Shown in pieces: positions 32,701 to 44,870 of a DNA stretch of 64,000 nucleotides (position 1 is the stretch's first letter; each line of letters opens with the position of its first letter). Origin of the DNA: Rhyacophila brunnea (lineage: Eukaryota > Arthropoda > Insecta > Trichoptera > Rhyacophilidae); NCBI GenBank assembly GCA_022495005.1, contig JAGYXB010001581.1, positions 1 to 64,000 on the forward strand. Direction: 5' to 3'. The notes below the pieces were generated by a model. The model searched no databases and was not told where the DNA came from. It was given only the letters and a program-made list of their open reading frames with translations. Both the position numbers and the translations under genes were made by a program.

Positions 32701-33844
32701 ATGCATGAGTAAAAACGTAATTAGCTGTTAAGTGACGTCACGAATGTGACATATCATGTGTCATGGTGTTCGTATTATAAAATTTCATTCCCCGATAAAT
32801 AATTCAAAATTTTGAAATTGTAAATGTGTCTGAAAGTGTGCGAACAGTACCATATAAATTTGATAATTATACATGAATAATTGTTATGAAATTTAAATAA
32901 TTTATCAGCTATTTTATCACATGTATTTTATAATTATTCTACTGTACGAAAGGTTGTATTGCCAGTAAACTTTTCCATTTGGTGGCAACACTGAATACAT
33001 TTGGTGGCAATACTGAATATTATTATGACTAACTTCACTTCAATTATTGAGATCTCAAAAGAGAATAAGAATAAATGACAGAAAATGCAAATGATTTAAG
33101 ACAATAATATGTAATGATCTCTGTATAATATTATCATTTATACCAATCACCGCATGATACTATTGATGTTTCCAGTGTATTTGAGAGTTGTGCCTTGTTT
33201 ATTACAGTTATCTTACAATAATTAACTAGGTAGGTAGGTGGTACCGTAATATTTTGAAGAACGCAGAATGCTTACAATTGTATATTTTAATGCCAGATAC
33301 AGCAGTAGATGCATATTTTTGCGGTGGTTTAGCGGAGATATTTTATCGTAATCTTACGTAAGAAGTCCATCTTATGTCTCCATGAGAAATATTGCAAGCG
33401 AAATAGGCGAAATAAGCGAAATAAGCGAGGCATTTTATCAGTTACCTACTATCTAGATTATAGACTAGGGATCAAAATTATACGTATTTTGTAAACAGCA
33501 CGACTAGGAACTGTTTTTAAAGTTCGCAAATGTTTTACAGAATCTACAAAACGAATAAGGGCCTCAACCAAATGTTTTTTGCAATGAATGCAAAATTAAA
33601 ATGACATTTGAAAGTGACAGCTAGCTGAGGCAGCCATTTTTAATGGCGCGTGACGTCAGATCGCTTACGTCACAAAGAGTGTTATTAGCTATTCGATGGA
33701 AAATCGGTTAAATAGCTTATAAAGAATTTGGGAATCTCATACATACGGCCCTTAACTAAGATCTCTCCGTTGGTTTATGAATTAGGTGATCTGAATGGTA
33801 AGCCGTTAGGTCGATTTCATATAAAGGACATCGCCAAATATTAG
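29796..33844 (+). pseudogene. Pol polyprotein (PR-RT-RH-IN), interrupted
   Basis: Protease: LLDSGASLSCL and later VILGIDFW (about 29850-30080). RT begins, but the SPW...KKDG...DYR-type segment is absent between DDML and YPLPYISQ near 30390. The polymerase core YIDDV is at about 30655. RNase H: LHCDAS, TTELELLAI, VITDHASLKWL. Integrase: zinc-binding H and C pairs (KGCTICKAYK), then Asp in SIDLIGPLP, Asp in SDNGRQF and Glu in NTVERYN with 35 residues between the last two. After a CAGAG duplication the frame is broken. A piece of the C-terminal domain (SPLVYELGDLNGKPLG) lies beyond the inserted element and stops at 33842-33844. Confidence 0.9.
32647..33751. mobile_element. TTAA-flanked non-autonomous element inside pol
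   Basis: Inverted ends share CGTATG(C/T)ATGAGATTCCC. The left flank is TTAC (32643-32646) and the right TTAA (33752-33755), read as a TTAA duplication with one mutation. Excising the unit would place the two integrase pieces side by side in one frame, which fixes the borders. 1105 bp with no coding capacity. TTAA targets are used by piggyBac-, Kolobok- and Sola3-type transposases. Confidence 0.85.
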
Positions 33845-35833
33845 TTAATAATTGTCTCGTCCAACATCATCGTTAGATATATTACTTCATATTGTGCCTT
33901 GTCATATACATAAGTCTAGTATAATTTGACATAAGTCTTTCAACATAAGACTTTGTCGCTAAGTTAAGTACAGTGAAACCTTGGTCCAACTACATTGACC
34001 ATTGCGTTCACACGGAGAATCAAAATAGCGGTTGTTGGCGTTGGAAGGAATTCGATAGGTGAGCAAACTTTCGCTCAAGTGAGGTTGCGGAGTTGCGTGA
34101 GATTTCGACGAAGAGGGAAATCTCACAAAACGCAATTTGCGCTTTTCATCTTTTGCTCCATGGTCACTATCACATTCCAAGGGAAGTAACGAGTTGAAGG
34201 GATGTATTTCTGCTCTCTGTTTGCTGCAGAGGACCAGTCTCATATATACAACTTGTGGTTTCGACTTGCGTCACTTTGTGCCTGCCTACGGTGTGCGCGA
34301 ACATCACCAAAGTCACAGTGCGCAATTCAATCTCTTTCTTCTTACTTACGTAACTCGGGTCAATTCACCATGGATCGATTAAACATTTGTGGTAATTGAC
34401 AATGCGAGTCCCAAGTCCAATACTTTTCCTTCAAGTTGACACTCGTCGCGAAACACAATGTTCAGGATGTGTCATTAATGATAACACATTCACGCTAACT
34501 TGTCGCTGACTTTGTCCACTCGTCTTCTCGAGCCAGCCATGTGTGTTTAAGGCAGACAGCCAGCAGCACAACTGGTGAGAGCCTACATAAACAAGCATCG
34601 ATTTGGTCTTCATTGTTTCAAAAAGACTTGTTTATTCCTTATTTCTAGCGTAACACAGATTTCACGTTGCAGGAAGCACGAAAATCTAGTAGTGTTACTA
34701 GGTACATCACTACTAACCACTAACAAATGCAAATTTGCACGTCGTTTCAGTGCAAGTAGTCCTTAATATTTCCAAGCGCACATCAAGTGTTGCCAGGATA
34801 TTATTCCACCTACTGAGAGAATCTTCGTGATGTATCAAAGTCTGAATTAATTTCACTTACATGGTTATTTACTTAAGTTTTTGTGTGTGTTGTCCCATAG
34901 GCATAACATCCATAAATTAGGTAAAGTGCGTGTTGATCGCACCATTGTAAGTAACATACTCACGGAACCGTTATCGTGTTATAACACATAAGGTCTCCAT
35001 GTTAGCCGTCTGTGCACTTTCACGGGCATTTCACATGGTAGGTGGATGTGAAACCTTTTTCTACAGTCTATCTTCTTCCCTGATATGTCATATGTGTCTA
35101 GTTTGACCACCCCGTTCCTTGCAGAGTTCTGTGGTTGCACTCTCAACTGCCTCGGATCACCTATGATTCCCAGACAACGGACGTCGCTCTGCGTCTAATC
35201 ATGGAAAATTGCATTTGTGCGAGTAGCCTTGTAAGCTCCAAGCAATGTATTTCCGTGCCCACGAATTCCAAGGAAGGACATTCATGCTCTTCTTCGTCAT
35301 TTGGCGAAAGGGGTGATGGTCGAACCACAGATTCCTCTGTGTTTGACACATGCTAGATGTACACATCTAGGGGTCTTTGTTTACATACTGTATTGTCACT
35401 TCAATAAAAGTATAGTGAACGAAATACTCGTACGATCATATTGTACAGCGATAGCATATAACCTATCCTTCGCACTAGTACACATGTCTGTACCGAATTC
35501 GAACAACAGTTTCCTCTGCGTTCGACACAAGCTGGATGGTAACATCAAGCGCCTTCTATGTACTGTGTTGTCATTTCGATAATAAGTATAGTTAAATAAG
35601 TGTTCAAACATGATAGCACCAAAGCTGTCTCGTCTCTTGGAACATCAGTGAATGAATGACACGAATGGTTGTCTTGCAACTTACAAAGTTATGTACCCCT
35701 CCAAGGTACACTGCATTCATTATGTTTCACTGAGAGACACCCGCAATATGGCGTTCTGCATCGTATCGATGAAGGATCTACCTTACCGGGATTTAGTTAT
35801 TATTACATAGGGTAACATGTGCCGTCCCCTTAG
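33845..35833. other. Region after the Ty3-like element, unassigned
   Basis: Richer in GC than the surroundings up to about 35600 and with several 60-90 codon open frames, none recognisable. It may hold degenerate LTR or another old element. It contains the diverged direct repeat listed at 35325-35597. Confidence 0.4.
35325..35597 (+). repeat. Diverged tandem direct repeat (about 175-bp period)
   Basis: ATTCCTCTGTGTTTGACACA then TACTGTATTGTCACTTCAAT at 35330-35405 recurs as TTTCCTCTGCGTTCGACACA then TACTGTGTTGTCATTTCGAT at 35508-35580. Both are followed by AAGTATAGT. Confidence 0.65.
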
Positions 35834-35835
35834 TA

Positions 35836-37134
35836 CGAGGGTGGGTCAATAATTCCTTAGAAAAAAGCATTAAAACAGGTTTTATTTTTGTATTTTTTTT
35901 TTATTTCTCAACATAATTTCCTTGGAGCTCAATACACTTGGTTAGACGTTTCTCAATTTTTTTTAAACCGTCAGAAAATAAGTTTTCGGAAGGTCCTCAA
36001 AATAAGCATTTGTCCGATCGATGACTTCTTCATTTGAAAAAAAACGTTGTCCACTTAGCCATTTTTTTAAGTTTGGGAAAAGGAAAAGTCACTGGGGGCT
36101 AAATCTGGCGAATACGGTGGGTGGTCGACCAATTCGAACTTCAATTCTTCAATTTTAGCCATTGATCGTAAACATGTGTGAACACGGGCATTGTCCTGAT
36201 GAAAGAGGATTTTTTCCCGTTTAAATGAGGCCGTTTTTCTTCAATTTTGTTTTTTAGCTGGTCCAATAAAGATGCATAATAATCCCCTGTTATTGTTTTT
36301 CCTTTTCCAAATAGTCAACGAAAATAATTTCACGTGCATCCCAAAATACAGTAGCCATAACCTTACCAGCTGATTTTACGGTTTTCGCCTTCTTTGACAT
36401 GGTTTGCCTTCGCAATCCACTGCTTTGACTGTTCTTTCGTCTCGGGAGTATAGTGGTGTATCCATGTTTCATCTACAGTCACAAAGCGACGAAAAAATTC
36501 ATCCGGATTGCGTTGCATGAGCGACAACAGGGCTTTAGAGGCCACCATCCTACTGCGTTTATTGTCGACTGTGAGCAAACGCGGCACCCATCTTGCAGAA
36601 ATATTTTTCATGCCCAATTTGTCATGTAAAATAGAAATGACGCTACTTTTTGAGATCCCTGTAACCTCAATTATTTCACTCAACTTTAATATTCGGTCAC
36701 TTAACACCATATCGTGGATTTTATTGATCATTTCTGGTGTAGTCACCTCTACAGGACGTCCTGAGCGTGGTTCATCCTTTGTTGATGTACGACCACGTTT
36801 AAATTCATTTAACCAGTTATAAATAGTTGCAAGTGAAGGAGCAGATATGCCGTGAACTAAATCCAACTCTATTTTTTATTTCCTTTGCTGTTAACCCTTT
36901 TATATTAAAATGTTTAATAACAGCTCTAAACTCAATTTTCTCCATTTTCCATTTTTCCATTTTCCACAAGCAAATTTTTTTTTTAAATGTACGAGAAACA
37001 CACAACAACCTGACCAATCTGATTGAAACTTCGCAGCATACTGAATCGGTAGTGCCGCTGCATGAAAACAAACCGCTTACAGTACTAGTCGCGCCACCTG
37101 TCGGCTTTTCTAAGGACTTATTGACCCACCCTCG
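35836..37134 (-). mobile_element. Mariner element, copy C, with intact ends
   Basis: Termini CGAGGGTGGGTCAATAA and the complementary end, with TA at 35834-35835 and 37135-37136, as in copy A. 1299 bp. Sequence is very close to copies A and B by eye, implying a recent burst. Confidence 0.95.
35901..36945 (-). pseudogene. Mariner transposase, frameshifted (copy C)
   Basis: Same layout as the copy at 4267-5311: helix-turn-helix region, WVPRLLT, VDETWIHHY, then HQDNA and YSPDLAPSDF. It has one frame change near 36880 (a duplicated or lost base at IKNRVG versus IKNELD), another near 36390, and a missing base right after the third Asp near 36088. These lesions differ from those in copies A and B, so each copy died independently. 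Confidence 0.88.
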
Positions 37135-37136
37135 TA

Positions 37137-40100
37137 TTTAACAATATGATTTAAATTTAGTATAATTTAGCATTTAACATGTAGTTAAAATGCAACTGCG
37201 AACGTATCATCATCACCTGATCATGGTACTTACGAAAATAATGTAGCAGTCTGTGCCACACAAACTATGGTTTAAATCCATACTTATGTCTTAACAAGTA
37301 CACTTGAATCACAAAATGATCAAACTTGCTAGTAATTTATAAGCAAAATGTAAATTCTTTCAATATGGAAAGAGCACAAACGTGTCTGTTCAAGGACATT
37401 CATACCTGATGGGTATGTACCATAGAAAAACTGTACTCACTATGTGAAAATTATTGTGCGGTATGCACGATGAAAATGTATAAGATTCTATTTTTATAAA
37501 AAAAATGAATTCTCATATTATTGTTAAGAATTACTATAGTTGCGTTTCTACGTAACAAGATAAGCCTAACTAATGTAAGAAATGTTGTTTGTTTTGCATA
37601 CAAAAGTTTGTTATCAATTTCAGAATTGCTGTATTCTACATAATGTTACATCTGGACGATGATTTCGTGTGCTAGCAGTAACGTAGAGATCCACAGGGGA
37701 TAGACAGCAAATAATGAGTGGCATTGCGGCCATGAAATACGCTTGAACTCCTGCTGGTCTGAGACGTGCTGCGTCACAGCCTGTGCTGTGAATACCAGAT
37801 GAAAGTTAAGTTGACCTCTTTGTAATGTTTCCCAAATATTGTAAACGTAGAGCTTGCGTGTAAGTCATGCATATGGAATCTACGACACAACTCCGTAGAA
37901 AGAGGGTGTCTTTTCCACACAATGTAACTTTGATGTTGCGAACACGCAACGAGATCTGTACCAAAGATGAACACCCGATCTCAAGATACAGATGAAATCT
38001 ATATGGAGGACACTGAGATGACGTAAACTTGTAATTATAGCTTAATTAAAGCATTTAGTATAAGAGCTTGGCAGCTGTGAGAAAAACAACTGTGGGGTCT
38101 AATCTCACTTGCTCTGTTTGTTTGGTCAATTCTCTAATTACACACCGGACTCTGTGTTGTGAGTCGTGTAATTAGGAGAGGGTCAATCCAGCTGGGAAAA
38201 GCAGTGTGTCCTGGCGCTGTGATCTGACTGTTGATAGGAAGGTACTGGAAAAGTCCGTTCTATCAAATTTTTAGGGTGCGATACCAAGCAAACTCAAGTG
38301 GGGACCTCAAGAACCAACTCTTACTAGCTTAGCAATTCATATTGTTCAACACATATGAACGCTTGTGGTGACTTATTCCGCATAAGCTGGAAGGATTTAG
38401 AATTAATAATTTTCGGAAATAACGACTCGGCATAAAGACCGGTCATCAAGATGTGTAACTCAACACGTCACAAAATTTAACATTAGAGGCAGATGCAAGT
38501 TTGGAGATGAGCTGTATCGTTGTGGACCTGGATAATCGCTGATTAAATTCATGTTAAACTCATGGGATCACGCACGCAGGAGTCGTGCTCGTTTTTAGGT
38601 TAAGGTCCCCTTTAGTTATAAGCAGCGTCCGCGAGGAGAGCATGACGATGATCCATGAAGGACTCTGACGCTGAACGCAATTGTCTACAAATGTTCCTGA
38701 CCATAGACCATTTCAGTAGTGCTCAGAATTAAAATATAATTTTCTATTTTTTCACGTTATATAGTATTTTTAAGCGGTCAAAATGCAACCATTAGGTAAA
38801 GATATCCATAATTTAAGTTATTTTAAAGAAGCACTAGGTCACTGATATTAAAATATATAAAAATATACAAATAAATTATCACGAACATGTATTAACTTAC
38901 CTATGAAACGTAATACCATCTTCTTGCTTATCAGTACGGCTACCATAATTTAAAACGACACAAAAAACCATCTTTCCTACTTAATTAACTAAAAATATTT
39001 ACCACTGACTGTTTAACACAAAAAATAGCAATTTAGCAACACGAGCTACGACGCTACGTGAAGCGATTCACCACGATTTGTCGGCGATATTTTTGGAAAC
39101 TAACTTAAACATAATATGTAGACCTTTTATCTTACTCTAGCGCGTGTCGCAGAGATTATAAGGGTGCCGAATACTTTCTCACTCGCACTCATGCATCGTT
39201 TTTGTTCAGGCCTTGATACATCTGTAATAGTAATAGTTATAATATCATGTAATAGGTAGGAACCTATTAGAGTGGAAAATATTATAGGTACTTATTTATA
39301 TATTAGTAGATGTAGGTAAGTAGGTTCCTACTTCAATTTGGTCCATATCAAACTTCGCGAAAAAAAATACCAAAATTATTATTTTACTTTACTATAAATT
39401 CTTAATAAAAAGATAAATAATACCAATACGATAATAATCAATATCATTACCTTCATCTATGACATATTATTTTAAATCAAACCTCGATGTAGATGTGGGT
39501 AGGTACATGTAAACACTTACAAGTAGGTAATCATTCTTACCTATTAGAGAATTATGGTTATATACTTTTATTGCTCGCGTGTTATAATAATTATGCAATT
39601 AGAGATTTCAATACCGGTACATATTTCAAAACCGGTATTCAATTGTTTATCGAAACCGTAATACCGGTTTCAAAAATCAATCAATGAGTCACCTGTACCT
39701 CGACCGCGCACGAAAAGTGACACACGGCGGTTACATCGATGGCTCAGTTCCATAGAATAATCAAAAATTTCGAGCTATGTTGGCCATTATAATGGTATAT
39801 CGCTCCTCTTCTGTTCCACAAAATTGCAACTCAAAAAAATTACAAAATGTCACCGAAGGGTCCATGTTTTTGTCACTTTTAGGGGAGTCAAAACTGTGAT
39901 CAGCCATTACTCAAAACTAGTAAATCCTATTTCCAGCCATCTACATGCAAACGACTCAATTCACTTGTACGTGGAATGCGCACGCTTTTTTTACGCGCGA
40001 GTCAAATCGCGCCATCTGAACAAGCCCAAAGTTACAATAGAAAGAAGTTACAGTTATATACCACTAACTAATCTAGCTATCTAGATAATAATATTAATAA

Positions 40101-43100
40101 TCTAGATAATAACATTATCTAGCTAGGTACCTATTCCAACTCATACGGATTAAAGGAATACTAATAAATATCAGTACAATAATAATTATCAAATTATAAA
40201 ATTTAAAAAATATATTAAAAGTTCCTTCCTACCTGCGTAATAGTTGGATATGCACAAGTAGGTAAGTGGGTAACTCGGTAGGTACAGCATGCTGTAGGCC
40301 ACTCAATTAAAAATATACCCTTTTACTTAGAGAAAAAATATTGTACAGAATAACTGCATAATAAATGCATGTTCATTCAAAACAAATTTCTACATATTTA
40401 AAAAATAAGACGATTTTTTTTTAATTCGTGGCGCGTGCCACGTTTTTAGATGTAGGTACACGTCATGATAAATAATCCAAATATTCTAAATCGTATTTAC
40501 TGAATATATAAAAAAAACAATTAGGTAAATTGGTAACTATACCGTTTATTGAATATATTAAAAAATATACACAAAAATGAAAGAAAATAAGGAAATATAC
40601 AAACATTAAATAACACACTAATTACTTTATATTTAATACTTAAACTAATTTTTAGGAATGTAATATTATAACTCAATAAAACATAATTTTGAAAACGCTT
40701 CTGAAAAAATGCATGCTATCCCTTTCTAAAATATTGCTGTCAAATGATGTCACCCAGCACACTGACTTAACAAACATTTATATAGGTAGTAAAGTTGTCA
40801 AACGAGAAGCATAGGAAAGTGATAATGAATAATTTATAATTAACCATTTATTTTATTCAACAAATAATTCACAAGATTGATTTAAGAATGAACCATTCTG
40901 ATTATTGAACACACATCATTCTGAAAAACACTTTCTGAGAAAATATATTATAACCCCGTGGTTGACACCAGGTCTTTGAATGTACATGATGCAATATAGA
41001 AAAAATACTTTCACACAAGTATTATGAATTTACAACAATTAGATAATAATGATAACGTACCTACATATAAACTGTAAACATAGAATTGCTTATTTATCCT
41101 TATACTCTAGACCTTTAGGCAGGTACCCACTTACATTTTACTTATAACGACCATTCGGTCAATCTAAAAAATCATCCACAGTTCACTCTGAGTAGCTGTG
41201 AACTAATCAGACCGAACTATCGGACTCATTATATGTTTCTTTTAGCTTCGTCGTGAGGTAGACGTTCATATTTCGACGTAAAAAATGACTTCCAAGATCA
41301 GACCAAAATAGTTGTGACGTCAGATAATCGTCACGAAAAAGCTGGCTGAAGCCACTTCTTGAATATAGAGCGAAGCTCTTTCTACAATTACTGTGATAGT
41401 TACCGATAATTAAATTTGTGGTTTAGTAGGTATTTCAAAATTTATTTTAACAGTTATCACTGTGTTTTATTTTAAATTATCCAAATCAATCGACAGCGGC
41501 TAGTAATTCGAGTTTAAAGTCGGGCGAGATAACTCGCGAAATATGTATGTGCGGCCCATTTATCACGGCCTCATAGAGCGAGATAACTCGCTGAAGGCAG
41601 CGATCCGGTTAAATCAATCGTACATGAACAACGTACTTACTAAGATATCTATTTTAACCATTAACTCAGCCAAATATAATAAGTTAGTTATTTTCGAAAG
41701 AAATTCTTGATGAAAGGACAATGAGGACCGGTTTCATCCGCTTATAAGCCCATTCATCGGCTCACAATATCCTTCTGAGCAGATGAAACCATTCCTGTAC
41801 CAAATTTGTAATATATACCTACACAAAGCTATCGGAGTAAACAAAAATGACCAGAAGACTGTTGAAATATTCTGTATAATATACTTATTATGTAATCAAA
41901 GAATACTATATTATAAGCATATTATACAAGATAATAATATGTATCAAATAAAATGTTTAGTGTAATCTGTATGTTTTGTTTCTTTTCCCTAGCACCACCT
42001 CACGGATTCTACACTTCTCAATGCGAAAGCTAATCGCGTGACCGGTATGAGTATCAGTAAACAACACAGGCTGCAAGAAATCACGAAGGGTCTGAAATCT
42101 TTACACGATGAAGCCTTAGTCGAGGTGTCATGGTATTTGGAAATAACTGTTGAAAATCAAAACATGTAACTAGAAATGTGTGAGGTCACAATATATTTAC
42201 ATAATCAAATAGCTTTGTGATTTTTTCGAGTGATTACATGTCTCTGTGGTGTTTAACACATTGCTGCTTACAGTAGATAATTACTTTTTTAATTATCACA
42301 TTTAAAATGCATGCTATTTATATCGATTGGCCGCCTGATCATTACGCTCCAGGTGCGTCGTTAGCGTCTAATGACTTGATAAAAAGACAAAATTTTGAAA
42401 AATCTACATATTTTTATTTCGAAAACTAATCTGAAGAAAATTCATGACAATGAGAAACATTCTTCAAAACATTAGAAAATTAATTGTATCGTCATCGAGT
42501 ATTGCCACTATTATGCAGCACAAGATAAAATATAATGTAGGCAATACAAAAATAATTTAAATTTTACACAGCAAAGCAATCAGTTAATGGCCAATACGAT
42601 AATTTTCCCACAATATTCATGGCTAAGGCCAAATATGGGAATAAATGAAAAAATTATAAAAATGGGCGTTAGTTACCTTAGCAACCCGTTAAACTATATT
42701 AACCATTACAACATCAATACCAACACTTTTTTTTACTATTTTAAAGTATGTGCTTAGCGTATTTAGATTGGTTACAACATTTTAGGGTTAGAAAATCAAT
42801 ATTTTAATAAACAGGTACCTACCTGTATAAAACAATATTGTTAAATTTATCGGATTGTAATATGTATATTAATAAATAAGTCATATTTGTACAAAAAATC
42901 TATATATATAATTATTAACTATCATGCCATGTTAAAAAGTAATGCCATATAATATTACAATAATAATAATATTTATAAGAAGGAAGGTTCCAAGATGAAA
43001 ATTATTTTTCAAAAAACAAATATGTACAAAATACTCAATATATACTTAAACTATGTACATAATCTGAGAATCTATTAAATTAACTTTGAGTTGAGATTTT

Positions 43101-43903
43101 TTTTGGTATCTTGTAAATATGTAATTATTTGTGTATTTTTTTCTAAACAGGAAGGTATACAGTTAAAGGTAGAGTCTTTTGAACTTATTTTAATTTTACA
43201 ATCTATTGTTACCTTCGCTCATCCCAAGTACCCACATAATTGTAATTTATAATTCTATTTAGGATGCAAACCTAATCGTATAACTTTTGGACATCCCCTT
43301 TAATCGCTTTTATATTACAACAATATTGTATTACTTAAGTAATAACGCTTTGTCTGTCCATTCAATTACGTTGATTCTGGTATTATTTGGTGCGGGGATC
43401 GTACATACGCAAAGCCACATATGCGTTTTTAAGCGACTACCACCCGATCGGCATTTTGACTATGTCCTGGCGATGACATATTGTGGCGGCCGTTTCTACT
43501 AATGCAGAACGAGCCGTACTCGGATTAGTACTACGTTTCTTAATGGTCGATAATTTAATACAATTATTACGTTAATCGCATGTCATATCCACAAAACATA
43601 GTGTAAAATAATGACCAAATAGTATTAAAATGCATGACAAACCATTTGAAACGATCATTTATCTTTAAAAAGGCTGAAAAATGCCTAATTACTTAAATAT
43701 ATACAGTTTAAAGCATGGCATTTTACGATATTATTAGGATGGCATGAAAAAGGTAAACTTAACAATGTTCTCTTGTTATGTTATTTCAAGTGACCTGATG
43801 TATTGGATGAGACATTAAAATTAAGAGGTTTTTAGCGGAATGTGTCATTCTTGATTTCAGTGATTTAAAGCCACCGTATTGTGTACTTCTACACCAGCAA
43901 TAA
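37137..43903. other. Long gene-poor stretch
   Basis: No gene recognised over 6.8 kb. Visible structure: an imperfect hairpin at 38128-38190 (CTAATTACACACCGGACTC paired with GAGTCGTGTAATTAG); an ATACCGGT/ACCGGTAT-rich patch at 39620-39675; two GCGAGATAACTCGC palindromes about 70 bp apart at 41520-41600; and a degenerate copy of the GGACCGGTTTCATCCGC foldback at 41724-41800. The 71-codon frame at 43287-43502 has no recognisable motif. Confidence 0.5.
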
Positions 43904-44642
43904 TCTAATATATAAAAATCAATATTTGTTTGTTTGTCTGTTCGTATTTTATGCGCTGCCATACCGTTCATCCGATTGCGATAAAACTTTGTCAACTTAT
44001 TGCTTTCACCTGCGCAGAGAGTATAGGCTATATCTTATAAATAAAAATGAATGTCTGTCCGTCTGTCCCGTATGCGTTCATATACCATTCATCTGATTGC
44101 GATGAAATTTTGGTAAGTGGTTGCATGCACACCTACAAAGGTGTTCTTCTATTCTATATTCATCTATTCGTATGCGTTCCTATACCATTCATCCGAATGC
44201 AATGAAATTTTGATCAAGTGTTGTTCTCACGCCCGCAAAGGTTTCTGAATTGATACAACCATTTTTTTCTTCTATTCGTATGCGTTCCTATACCATTCAT
44301 CCGATTGCGATGAAACTTTTGTCAGTTGTTGTGCGCACACCTGCAAAGGTTTCTAAATTAGTATTATATAAAATACAAAGTTTTTTGTTTGTTTGTTCCA
44401 TCCAATTTTGATTTATTTTACTACATATTAATAACTTTAATAACGTTTTCATATTTTGGATTCGATTTAAATTTAGTGTTCTTATGTTTGACCTTTACTC
44501 CTACTAGAATTGTTTTCATATTGCCATATTGTATTACACAGATATTTATTATTAGAAAATAATTACATCTTATTATTTTTTAAATATCTAAGATAAATAT
44601 AACCCTGAAGCGACCCTGTCCGAAGCCGGGTACTTCAGCTAG
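43904..44642 (+). mobile_element. Small non-autonomous Helitron with internal repeats
   Basis: Starts TCTAATATATAAAAATCAAT with a GTTTGTTTGTCTGTTCGTA leader and ends GCCGGGTACTTCAGCTAG, the TC...CTAG ends of Helitrons, with A before and T after, as expected for insertion between A and T. Inside are four diverged units of the type CATTCATCCGATTGCGATGA plus CACACCTGCAAAGGT. No Rep/helicase gene, so it would depend on a partner element. Confidence 0.8.
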
Positions 44643-44870
44643 TTAAAAACAAAATACTGTTCATGTGGTAATATATTGTATACATTAGAAATAGTAATAT
44701 TACATTGGACAACCTTAAAAGTCTTTTCGCCAGAATGCGACATTTCAGGAATTTTCAGGTTAAGATTGTATACACGAGTAATCTCATAGATTAAATTGTA
44801 ATTGCTTTTCACCAGAATGAATCATTTTGTGTATTTTAATTCTATTAGATCTTCTACTTGAATAATTACA

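Larger units (their letters stand above)
28638..33844 (+). mobile_element. Ty3/gypsy-like LTR retrotransposon, dead
   Basis: Gag-like frame, aspartic protease, reverse transcriptase, RNase H and integrase occur in the order typical of Ty3/gypsy elements. It is inactive: a segment of the reverse transcriptase fingers is deleted near 30395, a CAGAG duplication near 32550 shifts the frame, and a 1.1-kb TTAA-flanked element (32647-33751) splits the integrase C-terminus. LTRs were not identified and no env-like frame follows. Confidence 0.92.

Noticed and set aside
33845..35830. Candidate 3' LTR or env-like region of the Ty3-like element
   Set aside because: No direct repeat of the 5' side could be found and no frame longer than about 94 codons has recognisable content.
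39620..39675. ATACCGGT-rich patch as a hAT or MITE end
   Set aside because: The motif is suggestive, but no paired terminus or target duplication was found.
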